Source: Ailurus styani (lineage: Eukaryota; Chordata; Mammalia; Carnivora; Ailuridae). Taken from it: 64,000 bases of DNA. The notes under the pieces are model-generated. The model did not search any database. It saw only the letters and a program-made list of their open reading frames with translations, and was not told the DNA's origin. Shown piece by piece: positions 34,374 to 47,078 of the stretch. The position numbers were made by a program, and so were the translations under genes. The stretch covers positions 229,617 through 293,616 of the forward strand of contig LNAC01001205.1 in the NCBI GenBank assembly GCA_002007465.1, given 5' to 3'. How positions within the stretch are numbered: position 1 is the stretch's first letter; each line of letters opens with the position of its first letter.

Positions 34374-34882
34374 TTTTTCTGTTTTTAAATCGAAATCCTA
34401 AGAAGGCATTGAACAAAAAAATATTTCATGCTGGCGAAGTTCTGTCTATACTTTCATTTAGGATCCAAAAGCTATTCTTTCCTAATCTCCATTGGTCAAG
34501 TTTGGAATTCATTATTTTTATTCCACGTCTTTAGGTCTTTCCTTACATACTTTTATAACTTCTCCCACCATTTTCTGGGGCAAGGAACCGAACCTATCTC
34601 TCCTGATTTTATGTCTTTTGGAAAGGCTCAACCCAGAGCTTTATTTCCAGGTCTCTCTTCATTCTCATATACTGAGATAACTTGCTTCAATACAGTCATC
34701 CGTCCCTCCTGCTTGCATTTTTGTTGTTGTTGTTATTGTCCCTCTTCCCAAATTCAGTTTTGTTTCCTCAGACCCCTGCTACAGAATCTTTTGCTGGAAG
34801 AGATTTACATATTTTATAACCTCCTTTCTATGCATGGGGAAACCAATGCCCTGAGAAATGACATGAACTATGTTTTCTAAAT
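34374..34882. other. Unassigned sequence, no gene
   Basis: A 150-codon frame (34428-34880) is open here but AT-rich, hydrophobic by composition and without a recognisable domain. I regard it as chance. Confidence 0.4.
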
Positions 34883-34896
34883 TCCCGTCCTTTTTA

Positions 34897-35040
34897 TTTT
34901 TATTTATTTTTTTTTATTCTTTGCCCAAGGGGTACAGGTCTGTGAATCATCAGGCTTACATCTTTCACAGCATTCACCAAAGCACAAACCCTCCCCAATG
35001 TCCATAACCCATCCACCCTATCCCTACCCTTCCACCCCCC
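34897..35040 (-). mobile_element. L1 3' end, antisense, heavily 5'-truncated
   Basis: T-rich tail, then 'ggggtacaggtctgtgaatc', 'atctttcacagcattcacca', 'ctccccaatgtccataaccc' is the reverse of the carnivore L1 3' UTR. A perfect 14-base TSD (tcccgtccttttta) lies at 34883-34896 and 35041-35054. Only about 140 bases were copied. Confidence 0.93.
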
Positions 35041-35054
35041 TCCCGTCCTTTTTA

Positions 35055-38000
35055 GGAGGAACCAAGCCTGACCTCTCTTCTTTCTGGCAAAATGGAAAAA
35101 GCCTCCCCTCCCCGCCAAAAAAAACCCAAAAACAAACAAACAAAAAAAACTTGCTTTAATGAGAGCAAGTCATTTTGATTCTTTAATTTCTTTTCTCATG
35201 CATGAAATGTGGGTATTTGAGTGAATAGTCAGTATGGAGGGGAATCAGGGGAAAGTAGATACATGGTGGATAAATTTGTTTGCAAGTTAAAAATCCATGG
35301 CTTGCATATAATGTAGTCATTTAATCTGTCTACCAGGAAGGGGAGATATCTGACAGGCTTCTTTCTTTTTGCCCAAGTGCCACCTTCCAGCTGTGGTCTT
35401 GTGGTAATATGGCTGGTACAATTAGAAACCAAAATTAGAAACCAAGCAACCACAAGAGGAAAAGCCTTTGGAACAACTCTAGGCCCTGACCCAGAATTTC
35501 TAGCCAAGGACACACTGCAGGAGCCCGTGCTCAAGCTGTACATATGGTCTCCAGCCTCCAACGAAGTTTCTGAGCAGTGGGCAATCTCCACATACCTCAC
35601 GTGCATACCTGGAAACCTTCATGCTCATTTAACTGAGACTTTTCAACAAATCTCAGAGAAAAAGAAAACTAGATAATCAGTTACTTAACTAAGAGCCATA
35701 ACTCAACTCATCTCTGGGTGTCATCGACAATTTTCCTGCCTGATACGTGTTTTTCATCAGAACCACTGATACGAGCTTCTCTGACGTGGAGCTAGGGACT
35801 GTATTTTTATTTTAGAGAAAAATTATTGTCAAACACGTGAATTTTGAAACATCTGTTTTCATTCTGAATACCTTTTTCCCAACGAAGTTTCATCAGTCAG
35901 AAGTACCATCGAAGACCCAGGAATTTGAAAATATTCACAAACCCCTGCCCTCAAAATAAACGAGCTGTCAAGGTCACAGATTTGGGGGTGGGGAGGTGTG
36001 AAGGAGAGGAACTTGCAAACCAGTCCCACTGGTGATCTGGCCTTAGGAGAGCCAAAGGTGCAGAAGGACCCACTGCAATGTTCTCTTTCTACCCAGTTGT
36101 ACAGGGACATAAAGATAAATTCCAAGATTCACCATCAGTTTAAAATTATTTCATTATGACTCTGGTTTGTCTGAGAGATACATCAGTGTCATCTCCCAGG
36201 GAGTCACGGTGAATCAGAGAAATGCTTCTGAAGCCTGAAGTCCCAAACTCCAGCCCCTCACCCACCAATGACACTCAGCTGGGTCAATAACACTTGCTTT
36301 CTAAAAAAACACAGGAATGCGATATTACTCCTTTATTAAAACGGCCCTGTGAGCTGCTCTGTTTATGTGAATTAAAAAAAAATATTGTGTTGGTGAATTA
36401 TGTGACAATTAGTGAAATTTCAGGAAGGAAAGCACACAGGAATCCTATTTTATGGCCATGCCACACCCGGGATATTATTGTTAGTGTCTGATGTATCCAC
36501 AATCTGCTAGAGAGATGATACCCTCCTTCTGTGTTTTTAGGAGAGTTGGGGGTAAGATGAAAACAGTTATTATATGGCCAAAGACAGGTTTATATTTTTA
36601 TTATATTGCTTTCCATTGTAGTCACATAATCTTAAGTGAAAAGGGGGAACAGGGGTACAACCTCACACCATAAGACATAGAGCCTTCTCTTTACGGAGTT
36701 TCTCAATGTCAAGTTCCACAGGGCAGTTGATGTTGTGGCTGGACTTCCAAGTCAGCGGAAATCACAGTCGTCACGTAATTGCCAAAGGTACAGCCTGTGG
36801 ATTGCAAACCACAACATGATGTTGGGGAACAGAGGACTGAAGATACCTGGGGGACGGAGACACATGAAAGACTTGTGGTTTTGTTTTGTTTTGTTTTCAT
36901 CGTAACTAACAAGCAAAATAAGGACCAGTTCTGGCGCCCACGGTTCTGACCCAAATGCTGGTAACATGTGGGTTCAAAGGATACCACCGAAATCCAGCCC
37001 AGGCCTGTTGTTAATGATGTGTTTCTGATGGTGTGTCTGAGGCCCCTAGCTCTGTGACCAGGGACAAGCTTAGTGAAAACGACACTGTGGTTTGGAGGAA
37101 CATGCCTGCCAGGATCCTAATGAACTTAGAGAAGCCAGGGCTGGGCTGAGAGAGTGTCATGTGGTCTCTTTGCAAGGACAGGAGGCAAAGGCTATTTTAA
37201 GAACAATATGGTTTCTGGTGATCTCTGTGAAGTTTATGAGTAGTCAGAGAAGAGAACATAAAACTGGTTCTACACATGTAATTAAAATACAGGGTAACTA
37301 AATGCATGTGTAAGTAATAGGGGAGCTGAGTGGAGCCAGGGAATCATAATAAGCATCCTGGTTGAAGTGAAAGGCAATTTGTGGTGGGGCTTTCAAATTC
37401 CTACTTTAGTGGACAGATTTGGAAAGCTCACCGATAGTCTTCCTGGACTGGTAGGTTGACTTTCATAGCCCTTTCATTTACAAAACGTCTCTAAAAATAG
37501 CAGCTGGGGTTGGTTTTGTTTTTTTGTTTTTTTAGTTTTCTCTCCTGCAAGAGAAATCACAGCTTTATAAATGAATCCTTTTCTTGGGAGCAAACAGCAG
37601 AGTTGAAAAGCGATCAGCGTTTCTCTCCCATCCGTGCTGGGCCGGGGAAGTCCCCAGGCCTCAATGGCATTGTCTCCCACGTGTCCACGGGGCCTCTCAA
37701 GTTCCAAAACCTACTGTAAATGCCGATTTATGAAATGAAGACAATGGAATGGGGGAGGGGACTTTACAAAAAAAACCAGATGTTGCTCTCCTGAAGTTTG
37801 CGATTATGTGGACCAAACATCTGTATGAAGAACTGAATCATTCCCTTTGGCCCAGGGCAGTGGGGTGAGAGGGACCCCCCCCATCCCTTCCATCCAGAGG
37901 TGGGCAGCTAGGCTGGCTCCATTCTTAGTGGTATGAGGTGCTACTGTGAAGTGGTGGGCCTCCTATGTGAGCCACGTAGAGGTATTGACCCGTTGTTTCT

Positions 38001-38431
38001 AAAAAGCCCTCTAAAACAGACCCCAGATAGCCATGGACTAAATTTAAAGCACTTGGGCATGGCGGGGATGGTAGAACGTGAACAGATTATGAAAGAACAA
38101 AAGCCCCTTCACATGGTTTTATACTACAAGTGATCTCTAAAAAGAAGACTCACGAAGAAAAAAAAAAAAAAAACAACCTAGTCATGGACCATGGTCTCCA
38201 GAATCTCAACATCTAAACCATACATGCATATTCTGGGGAGAACAATCTCCCTTCTTCTTAAGTGAACCACTAGCTTAAACTATAAACTGTACCGAATGGC
38301 AGAACGGAAGAGTGCAAAGGGTCGTAGACTTTATCCTAACTAATCGCATCATTTCCCCTCCTGGGGAAAAACATCCAAAGACGCAGACCAGACAACTTTC
38401 AAAACTGCAGACCAATCCTCTGTACTAGAAG
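35055..38431. other. Unassigned sequence, no gene
   Basis: About 3.4 kb without a recognised mobile element. Frames of 99 (35377-35676, plus) and 125 codons (35229-35606, minus) overlap on opposite strands, so neither stands out. An A-run lies at 38160-38173. Confidence 0.4.
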
Positions 38432-38570
38432 CAGAGTGTCATGGTGAGTTCTGGACCAGACAGATCTGGTGTCAGACCCTGGGCCTGTCACTTCCTGACT
38501 GTCACTTCCCCTCTCAAAGTCTCCATTCCTGTACCTGTCAGGTCAGGGTAACTAGGTCGAGGTCAGCATA
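38432..38570 (+). mobile_element. MIR SINE, sense
   Basis: 'agacagatctggtgtcagac', 'ctgggcctgtcacttcctga' and 'ctctcaaagtctccattcct' match the MIR core, and 'tgtacctgtcaggtcagggt' fits its 3' half. Confidence 0.72.
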
Positions 38571-39984
38571 GGCTGCTTGGCCGTAAGTGTGTCACCAGCC
38601 CCTGCCAAAGCAGCATTAATAATAAGAAATGTGTTTGAATTGGGTAAAATGAGAAGATTTAGTGGAAAAAATAATAACTTTTAGTGGATTTAGTGGGGTT
38701 TCTCAAGTCCAGTCTTCCAAGACCACAGGGGCAAAGCAAAGCTGGGAGGACAGGTTTCCAGGACCTTCCACCCCACCCCTACTCCCTCCTCGGCCAGAGA
38801 GACTTTACATCTTTCCCTTTTCCATGCTGGGTTTCTGGCCTCCACCCTGCTGGAGAAGATACAGATAGATGTACGTGCACGTCATCCCCCGCCGAGATAC
38901 TCCAGTTGCTTCTGGAAGGCACAGCACACAGAGGACCGAATGTACAAGGCCGGGCAGCCTCAGACAAGCCAACTACCATTGCTGCATCTCGCCTCTGCAA
39001 TGAAAGGCTTGGACCAACCTCCCCAGCCAGGTCTCCTTTGGGTAATAACAGCCTCACCACTTTCCCTGAATGCAGAGCCCCAGCCCCCTGCATATTGGGA
39101 ACAATTGCCTCCTTTCCCTTTCGGATGGAGAGAAGCCATTGTATACCCACCCCCCGGTCACTGCCCGTTAATGCAAAAGACTCAGACACAGCCACCCCAT
39201 CACTCACTCCTCCATTGCCACCTGAAGTTTTTCCTGCAGCCTCTCCTTCCCCTGAGGACCATGAAGAAGGGGAGGGAGGGAGGGAACTTCAAAAGGAGCC
39301 AGGTGTTTCTCCTCGTTCTAACTCCTGCTAGGGCCCCCAATATCATCCTGGCAAGGAGGGAAGAACAGGGGCTCACTCTGCACAGGGGGAGGCAAAGTGG
39401 TCTGAGCAATCATAAGGATGGTTGCCATGAACTGCAGGCTGCCCATATTTGTTGAACTCAGAGACTTGAATAATACTGTGCACTTTATCTTTATAGCCTC
39501 TTTTATGCTAACAGGCCTAGGGGTAGCAAAAAAGGGCAATGTACTGTGGTCTGCTAAAAGCCTTGCCATTTGATTGCTTCATAATTCCTCCATTCATCTA
39601 ATTTGGAGTGCGCATTCGAGCAACAAACCTGTCTGTCACCCTTAACAAGCTCTTTGGGACAGACCGGAACAATCTCCCATAATGTAAACAGCCTTCTCCT
39701 TCAGCAGAGAAAGAAAGCACACAACACGTTCTCAACACTCACAGATGTAATTGCTTTGGACTTTCCACTCATGGTATTGGATTCCTCAATTCCCTGGACT
39801 CCTCATCCACGGGAATCTTTTAAAATCTGCTTTTCCCTATTCTTTCTTCCAAGCTATTTCATGTACATTTTCTTAACACCTTCCATGCACGAGCCACCAC
39901 ACCAGAGGAGCCAGGAGATGGGACCCTCTGTAGGATTTGAGCTTGGCTTTTTGGAAAAGGAGCCACTGTACTGCAGGGTAAGGC
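38571..39984. other. GC-richer unassigned stretch with long overlapping frames
   Basis: The longest frame in the window (38684-39331, plus, 215 codons) lies here, with a second plus-strand frame (38940-39455) and a minus-strand frame (38779-39207). All have proline- and serine-rich composition and no domain I recognise. Open frames on both strands suggest low stop density from GC content rather than coding. Confidence 0.45.
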
Positions 39985-40125
39985 AAATGTGGTTTTGACT
40001 TCAGGTCTTCCATTCAGTGGTTGTGTGATGTTGGCAAATTAACCAACCTTCTCCATCTAAGTTTTGTCATTTGTAAAGTGGGGTCCAAATATTATCTGCT
40101 ATGCAGTATGGAGATCAAATAGGAT
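39985..40125 (+). mobile_element. MIR SINE, sense
   Basis: 'acttcaggtcttccattcag', 'tggttgtgtgatgttggcaa', 'tccatctaagttttgtcatt' and 'tgtaaagtggggtccaaata' are in MIR order. Confidence 0.85.
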
Positions 40126-41244
40126 ATTTCTGCTCACCCACCCATCCACCCACCTCCACTCCTCTCTCTGACCAGCCATTCTTCATAAACATGCAAACAC
40201 AGACATACCACAAGGGAAAGAGAGAGTGATGGAGAGTGAGAGGGACCAAGAGCAATTTCCTGTCAAGTAAATATGGATTTTATTTCAGTTCTTTAATGGT
40301 TTCCCAGAAGATCAAGACCATCCCCCTGTTAACAGGATGTCCTGATTTGCACAATGTGATAGCTGACTTAATTGAGTAGAGGAAAGATCCAGAGTGGACC
40401 ATGCCCCATTTCAATCAATCTGGGTAAATCATCAAATGTCTGTAAGAACAGAAATTGTTTAAAATGAAGACAATCCTCAAGAAAGAGATCTATCAACTCA
40501 CATGGGGGAAATCTGAGGAATGCCAAATCAACGACAACAGTGCAAATTATGTCCTAAAGTTGAAAAGCAACCTGATCAATTGATTTCACTGCTTAGACAA
40601 GATTGACCATTTGTTTTGATGTCATGAAAAAACAAACGGTCTCTTGCGAATGTCATGAGAGTCATGGGACCATTTCTTGACAGCCCTCAAAAGTGGGTAA
40701 ATAAGGGATGTGCTTCCTTTTTGAATGAGTGAGTGAAGAAGTTGATGACAGATAAATACTGAAGACATAGGATCCTGAATAGCTTCTTTACTGTATGGAA
40801 ATGGTCAATGGTAGTGAAATAAGGAGTGACATAATGAAATCTGAAATAGATAAATAACTGTAGAAGGATAGAGAATGACCAAAGTGTAGTTCAGAAACTT
40901 CTACTTAGTTAAGCATTCTACCTAGCTGAGCCTGGAGCTAGGTATTTTAGGGAAGCTAAGAAGCTAAGAAACTAACAGAGGCTTAGTTAGTTAGTTAGTT
41001 AGAGGGTTAGTCAGTTAGAAACTATAAGGGTTTATTTGTTTGGGTGCTTTGTTTTGTCCTGCTTTAGATCTGCTGGAGACCACAATTATAAAACTGCATC
41101 TGTCACGCTTACCAAACCAAGATGACCTGGAGGGCTAGGATCTACTATTTAACGTCCCAGGGTCCAGAGCTGGGCCCAGCTTACAGGAAGCCTTTAATAA
41201 TGATGATGCCAAAGACTATGATGACAGCATTAAGAAGAATAATA
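40126..41244. other. Unassigned sequence with a TTAG tract
   Basis: A short (TTAG)n tract is present at about 40983-41001. No gene or other repeat is recognised. Confidence 0.4.
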
Positions 41245-41325
41245 GTAATTGCAATGAAACAACAGTGTTTAATATTTATTCAGCTCTTACTATGTTCCAG
41301 ACGCATTTCTAAGAATTACATGTAA
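41245..41325 (-). mobile_element. MIR fragment, antisense
   Basis: 'tgtttaatatttattcagct' followed by 'cttactatgttccagacgca' and 'ctaagaattacatgtaacat' is the reverse of the MIR 3' part. Confidence 0.65.
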
Positions 41326-41337
41326 CATATGCCTATA

Positions 41338-41375
41338 CAAACACACACACACACATGCACACACACAGAGAGAGA
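41338..41375. repeat. (CA)n microsatellite, interrupted
   Basis: CA units with one 'tg' interruption, followed by a short GA run. Confidence 0.92.
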
Positions 41376-42834
41376 CATACACTTGCATTTAATACCTACA
41401 AACTCCTTCGGTAGAGATAGTACTAGTTTTCTGACATTTGCCTAATTTAATTTAATATCTTTTTGTTCCTGAGAATCCCCAATTCCTCGTCAGTCATGGC
41501 TGTCTAGCTGAGCTCATAGCGAGCCTCCCATGGGAGACAGAAAGACCCTGGCAGCAAGAGGGAAACCACCAGAAGGGATGAGAAGGCCAACCTTCTCGGT
41601 CCTGAAGACTGTAAAGCCAAAATCTTAATGGGGGCTGTCCCAGAAGAGAGGGATTGTGAGTCATTTTTATCTTTCTCTTTTGTGTGTGATATTCTAAATA
41701 CCAAACAATGAATGTGTATCACTTTTAAAAGACATCAAGAAAAACACTGAAGAACCATTTTTTAAAAGAAAGAAAGATGCTATAGCCCATGAAATGAATT
41801 TGATTCAACAGTAAAATATACTATGCCAGGACGTATTACAATCAGTGTCACGATGGCAAGACAGGAAGTGACGTCACTACCAATGCTGCCCAGGACTCAC
41901 TTGATTTTTCCGTCCAGTTTGAGGCCTGACTCCTCCAAGCCCTGAAAATGGTAATAAAAATGATTTTGGGGAAGAAAAACAGGACCTCTCTAGGAAGGTT
42001 AAGAAAGCTGGGAGGAAGGAAAATAAGAGAGACAACTTATCAACTGAATTCAAGTGTATGAAAATTGTCATAAAAATGACATTGGCCAGCTGTTCACCAT
42101 CCCCATTGGGGACAACACAAGGAAAAAATGTCTCACATTGCAGTTGAGAGTTGGTGTTCAACAAGACGACCTTCCTGAAGATAAATGTGATAGACATTGA
42201 AAGTTCATAGCTCTCTGTCCCTGGAAATACTTAAAACTCATATAAACAGGCCACTCTTTTGGTCTGCTGGGATAGTTTTGCATGGAGTCTGACACGTTAC
42301 AGTCTTGCAAGTCTAACCTAGCTCTGATGGACTTATTCTACTACATTTGCACTGGAGTTTAGGATGGGAGAGCTTCGAGTTGTGTTTAAGCAAAGCAGAA
42401 TTTCTCCCTGATGTACTTAAGAGTTAACTCAATTGTAACCACATTACCATCTCACTTATAAAACAGTTGAACAAAACAGTCTCCTCCAAAACGTTCCCTC
42501 TGAAAGAAACTTTGTAACAGAAACTATTTTAGAATAATATTGGATCTCTGCTCATGATTTCTCTCTTGCCGAACTGTATTGAAAATTTGAATTATAATTG
42601 GACATGGTGGAGTCATTCAACTGGAACCCATTAAATTAATGTTGCCAAAACCATGGTATTCTGGTTTCCTTTTTAGGGGTAAATTAAAAGAATATCCATG
42701 TTCCTGCACAATAAACTCAATAGATCTAGTTTGCTATGTTTCATACTTATTTAGTATCCAGTCAACGAATGTTCATTAGGCATATTATAACAGACCAAAT
42801 ATTTATGTGATATTTTACAATATTTAAAGAATGT
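41376..42834. other. Unassigned sequence, no gene
   Basis: Unique-looking DNA. A 106-codon minus frame (41877-42197) has no recognised domain. Confidence 0.4.
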
Positions 42835-42990
42835 CCCTATGTGTAATCTTATCTGAGCCTTACAGCAATATTGCTAAGCAAGCCCAGAATATTATCTTTT
42901 TAATGATTCTGAAACTAAGGTTAGGAAAAGTTAAATGATTTACTATGTCTACCCAGCTCATAAGCATTTAAGACTGAAACTGAAGCCATA
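42835..42990 (-). mobile_element. MIR SINE, antisense
   Basis: 'gtgtaatcttatctgagcct', 'tattatctttttaatgattc', 'tgaaactaaggttaggaaaa' and 'gacccagctcataag'-like text (42953-42965) follow reverse MIR order. Confidence 0.7.
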
Positions 42991-43169
42991 AGACTAATTT
43001 TTCACATCTCTTTGTATTTCACTATTCAGTCCTACATTCTCCATCCTTTAGGGTTTTACGGAATACTTGGTGACATGCAGTTGAAAAGGTAAAGAGTATT
43101 AAGATTAAATAACTCCATAAGGCAATACGATGCCACAGGAACCCATATAATCAAATGGCTAAAGAGTGG

Positions 43170-43400
43170 CACAAATCACAAAGGCTATTAGAATTTAGAA
43201 AGCCAAGAAATCATGGTGGCCTGAGGGGTCAAGTCTTGATGAAGGAAATGGGACTTGGTATCCTGAAACACGGGTAAAGTTTTGTAGACTAAAATAAAGG
43301 GGAAATGTTGCAGGTAAAGAAAATGGCAGAAACACTCAGTGGGAACATCACTGGGGTTTCAGAGGACCATGAAAAGATTAGCAGGAGTGCAGTGTTCACA
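43170..43400 (-). mobile_element. Possible old LINE (L2-like), antisense
   Basis: Purine-rich text such as 'atggtggcctgaggggtcaa' and 'gtggaagg'-like steps resemble a common antisense L2-type pattern. The match is weak and could be chance. Confidence 0.3.
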
Positions 43401-43439
43401 CTATCAGTGGGACCTGGAAGAATTTTGAATGAAGGCAGA

Positions 43440-43745
43440 ATTAATATTGACTGAGTGTCTTACTTGAGGCACTTTATTTTTTATTTTTTTAAGTAGGCTC
43501 CACTCCTGGCACCGAGCACAACCCAGGGCCTGAGATCAAACCCCTGAGATCAAGACCTGGGCTGAGATCAATGGTCAGACCTTACTGGACTGAGCACCCA
43601 GGGGCCCCAAGGCACTTTAAAAGCCTACTATCACTTACATCTCAAAGTACCCTAGAGGTGGTTATATTGCCTGTTTTCCAAATTGGGAACCTGAGGTCAG
43701 CCACAGCAAATGGTTTATCAAAGATCACAGAGGTGTTATGGTCAA
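43440..43745 (-). mobile_element. MIR SINE, antisense, split by a CAN-SINE
   Basis: 'ttgactgagtgtcttacttg' before the SINE and 'cccctagaggtggttatatt'-like text after it (43650-43669), then 'gttttccaaattgggaacct' and 'tcaaagatcacagaggtgtt', make one reverse MIR interrupted at 43477-43609. Confidence 0.7.
43477..43609 (-). mobile_element. CAN-SINE, short older type, antisense
   Basis: Reverse of the short form: T-rich tail, 'ttttaagtaggctccactcc', 'ctgagatcaagacctgggct', and head 'ggactgagcacccaggggcc'. The TSD aggcacttta lies at 43467-43476 and 43610-43619. It sits inside a MIR. Confidence 0.9.
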
Positions 43746-44274
43746 CTGCAAGGAAAAAAAAAAGACCATATATTCCTGCTGCTCTGTAAAGCCTTCTCTG
43801 TTTCATTATGTCTTTACCTCTCCTTCCAAAAATAAATGCAGTCTATTTCTTCATCCCTTGAATCAGGACTGGATTTGTGATGGAAATGTGGCAAAAGTGA
43901 CATTACATGACTCCCAAGCCTAGGTCTTAAGAGACCTTGCCACTTTGGTTTCTGTCCATAACATTACCCTAAGACCACAATGTAAGGCAGTGGGCCTAGC
44001 CTCCTGGAGGATGAGAGGCCACATGGAGCAGAGCTGAGGCACCACAGCCAAACAGCATCTCTCCCCAGTTATGAGAGGGGACATCTGGGACTTCCCAGTC
44101 CAGCCATTGATCCAGCTGAATGCAACTGTACAGGCAAGCCCAGGTGAAACCCCCAGAGGAATCAGTCACCCACAATGCAGGACCATGAGAAGTAATAATT
44201 CATGGGTTTGGGGTTTTTTGGTTGTGGGGGTGATTTCTAAGCCAAATTCTCTCTGTCATACAATGCCACTTCCT
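43746..44274. other. Unassigned sequence, no gene
   Basis: No repeat or exon is recognised. Confidence 0.35.
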
Positions 44275-44460
44275 GAAATGTCAGGTTAGTGAGATTGGAC
44301 TTTATCCAGTTATTAACCGAGAATTATTGAAGTCTTTGAGCTATGGAATGAAATGAAGATTACTCTCTGAAACAATTAGGTTGGCATTCTAAACTTCTGG
44401 AGAAGGAAGTAGGGGCACTTAATAAGTGATCGTAATAATCCAAGGTCTCGTTCATGAGTA
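44275..44460 (-). mobile_element. Possible old LINE (L2-like), antisense
   Basis: 'gagattggactttatccagt', 'attgaagtctttgagctatg' and 'ggcacttaataagtgatcgt' resemble a frequent antisense L2-type pattern. Family assignment is tentative. Confidence 0.4.
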
Positions 44461-45399
44461 TTATAGAAGTAGTTTAGACTGAGAAGGCTAATTGCCCACC
44501 CCATTTTCCATTCTCTCCTTATTTCTTGATAGAAACCACCAAATGTTCTGATCATGTGGCCATCCAGAATAAAAGCTACATTTCTAAACCTCCCTTATTT
44601 ATAGTTATGGCCATCAGACTATGTTCTGGCTGTTCAGTTACAGCAGAAGTGTTATATGGAAGATGCTTTTGTCCCTCTTTTCCTTGCTTTTTCATAGTAC
44701 TGTCAGCCTAAAGCACAGATACGCAGACTCGCACTCATCCACCATCTTGGATCATGAAGACAAGAGCCACACATTCAATATAGTAGAGCTGATAGATATC
44801 TGCATCGCTGATGTTTCTGTGGTGCCACCATCACAACCCTCCCATCACTGCTTTATTCTTACATCATAAAAAAGTGAACTATTATCTCAATCAAACTACC
44901 CTTACTTTGGATTTTTGTCACATGCAAGTCAGCAGCTATCCTGAGAAATGAATGCAGGGAAGATGTTGGGAAGGAAGCACCAGAGAACCTTGGTGTCTGC
45001 TGAGGTAGAGGAGACCAAGATAACGTTCACAAATTTAAAAAGTTTTGAGTTTGGGTGATGAAAGTCACTATAGCATTTTTCTTCTTTTATCTACTCAGTT
45101 CCTACTCCACAACCAACATACCAGGGAGTTATTCTATCGTGAGTATTTGGGCAGTCAGTCTTCTCATTCTGTGCTCTGAACCCCACAAGGACAAGTTCAG
45201 AATTGTTGTCCTTTCCCAAATGCAGCAATGTAGGAAAAGCTCATGGTACACATAGGATGGTCATAAGAGAAGGCTGGCCAAGGTCAACATTTCAGTTCCT
45301 CTCTTATCAGAAATAGAGTTTCCCTTATCTCAGATACACTATAAACCTATACTATTTTATTTTTTAAAAATGTTATTTGGGGTAGAAAGAAATGGGATT
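44461..45399. other. Unassigned sequence, no gene
   Basis: Two overlapping plus-strand frames (44526-44711, 44621-44869) are short and have no domain. Nothing else is recognised. Confidence 0.4.
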
Positions 45400-45600
45400 G
45401 AAGGTGACTGGGACTCTTCAGTCAACAAAGAAACAAAGACACCTTCCTTCACAGAGCTTACATTCTGGAAAAGAAAGGCCAACAAAGAACAATACACATG
45501 ACCAGTAAGTCAATGATATGGTATGTTAGTGATATAAACTCTGGAAAAGAGTGGGGGGAGGAAAGAGCAGGTGGGACCAGCAGTGTCCTCAGTGGGATGG
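45400..45600 (-). mobile_element. L2-like LINE, antisense
   Basis: 'ccttccttcacagagcttac', 'attctggaaaagaaaggcca' and 'gtatgttagtgatataaact' follow the antisense L2-type order seen at 60580. Confidence 0.6.
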
Positions 45601-46026
45601 TGGGGGGGACAATATTCATTCAGCAAGATCCATACATTGCTAGAATGCACATTTGCTGGAGTATATGGAACTTTCTAGAAAAGAAGTTTGTAAACATCCA
45701 AAAAAGTTATGCATTTACTCTAGATTAATTTGCAAGAATAATGATAAATGCATCTACTCTCTTTGGGCCCATGAGATTACCTGAGTGGTTGAGCTAAACA
45801 TGTTTAAGAACTTCCTAGTTTAGAAAAATAAAAAGCCCAATAGAATTAACATTACCAAAGATACTGTTTAATAATTAAAATCATATAATAACTACAATCA
45901 TTTTAATATAGCTCATGTTTTTTAAGTTCCTACTGTGCTAATTGCTTAACAGAGATGAACTTTCAGAGGAGAAGGTCCTTAGGTAGTAGGACACCCTCCT
46001 GAAGCATTTTTAAAGAACAGAATCAG
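45601..46026. other. Unassigned sequence, possible MIR scrap
   Basis: 'aagttcctactgtgctaatt' near 45934 could be a reverse MIR/L2 core. The rest is unassigned. Confidence 0.35.
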
Positions 46027-46038
46027 AAATGTGTTCTT

Positions 46039-46237
46039 GGGAACCTGGCTCAGTGGGTTAAGCCTCTACCTTTGGCCTAGGTCATGATCTCAGGGTCCTG
46101 GGATGGAGTCCAGTATTCAGCTCTCTGCTCAGCAGGGAGCCTGCTTCCCCCTCTCTCTGCCTGACTCTCTGCTTAGTTGTGATCTCTCTCTCTCTCTCTC
46201 TCTCTGTCAAATAAATAAATAAAATCTAAAAAAAAAT
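46039..46237 (+). mobile_element. CAN-SINE, musteloid-type body, shortened head
   Basis: The head is shortened to 'ggaacctggctcagtgggtt' (the usual ctgggtggctcag is missing four bases). The body has ggtcatgatctcagggtcct and a long (CT)n, and the tail is AAATAAATAAA. The 12-base TSD aaatgtgttctt lies at 46027-46038 and 46238-46249. Confidence 0.95.
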
Positions 46238-46263
46238 AAATGTGTTCTTAATTTCCACAAAAA

Positions 46264-46308
46264 TGTGTGTGTGACTTTCCGTGTGTGTGTGTGTGTGTGT
46301 GTGTGTAC
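46264..46308. repeat. (GT)n microsatellite
   Basis: GT run interrupted once by 'actttcc'. Confidence 0.95.
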
Positions 46309-47061
46309 CAACCCTGTAAATACTGGAGTATGCTTGCCTTGGGCACCTGAAGAGTTTGGTAAATATTTAGATGCCAGTTGGTTAAAAGAGCATTAACTGA
46401 AATCTTTTTGAATATGCTCAGGGATGGGGGATGGGTTGTGGTATAAATTTATTGACTGCTATTTAAATGAAAAGAATTACAATGTACCATAATGTTCATT
46501 CTAATCAAGTGATGCTCGAAGATTGAATTTCAGACTATAAATGTGGTGTGCACATTTGTCTCTGAGTGGGACCTTGCGTCCCAGCTGTTGAAACATTTGT
46601 GGGAAGGTGAAAGTTTTGTGGACTAATAGATTCCTGTGAGAGGGCGTATGCTTCATGCAGCAAAAGATGTTTTCACTGAAAAGAGAAATCATCTCATTCT
46701 TCATAGACACACAGTCATTCTGGGTCTGCTTAAGCAACACTTACTCTCCCAAGAAGGCACTTAGTCAGTAGAGAAGATCTATCTAGGAAGGAAAAGCACT
46801 TTCTCCTTCCAAAATGGGGGTAACTTAGAAAATTAGAATTTTGGACAATCTTCAAGATATTGGCTGAGGGTACCTGAAGTGTTTTTAAGCAATTATTTAG
46901 TTATCCTGAGATATTATTTTTATTCATGGCAGGAGTAAGCAAAAATAGACAAATGAGGTCATTGACAAAGTAATTACTTATCTCTTCAGAAATGATGCTG
47001 AGTTAACTCCACCCCAAATCTCTGTAGAATAAAGCCAAACCAGAATTTTAAGTAGTTCATC
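46309..47061. other. Unassigned sequence, no gene
   Basis: No repeat or exon is recognised. Confidence 0.4.
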
Positions 47062-47078
47062 AAAAAGTCCATGAATTT

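Noticed and set aside
34428..34880. 150-codon hydrophobic frame as a membrane protein
   Set aside because: The hydrophobic look follows from T-rich composition. There are no family motifs, and it runs toward a retroelement insertion site.
38684..39331. 215-codon open frame as a protein-coding gene
   Set aside because: It has no recognisable domain, is proline- and serine-rich by composition, overlaps open frames on both strands and shows no splice or promoter context.
40983..41001. Interstitial telomere-like repeat
   Set aside because: The unit is TTAG, not TTAGGG, and only a few copies are present.
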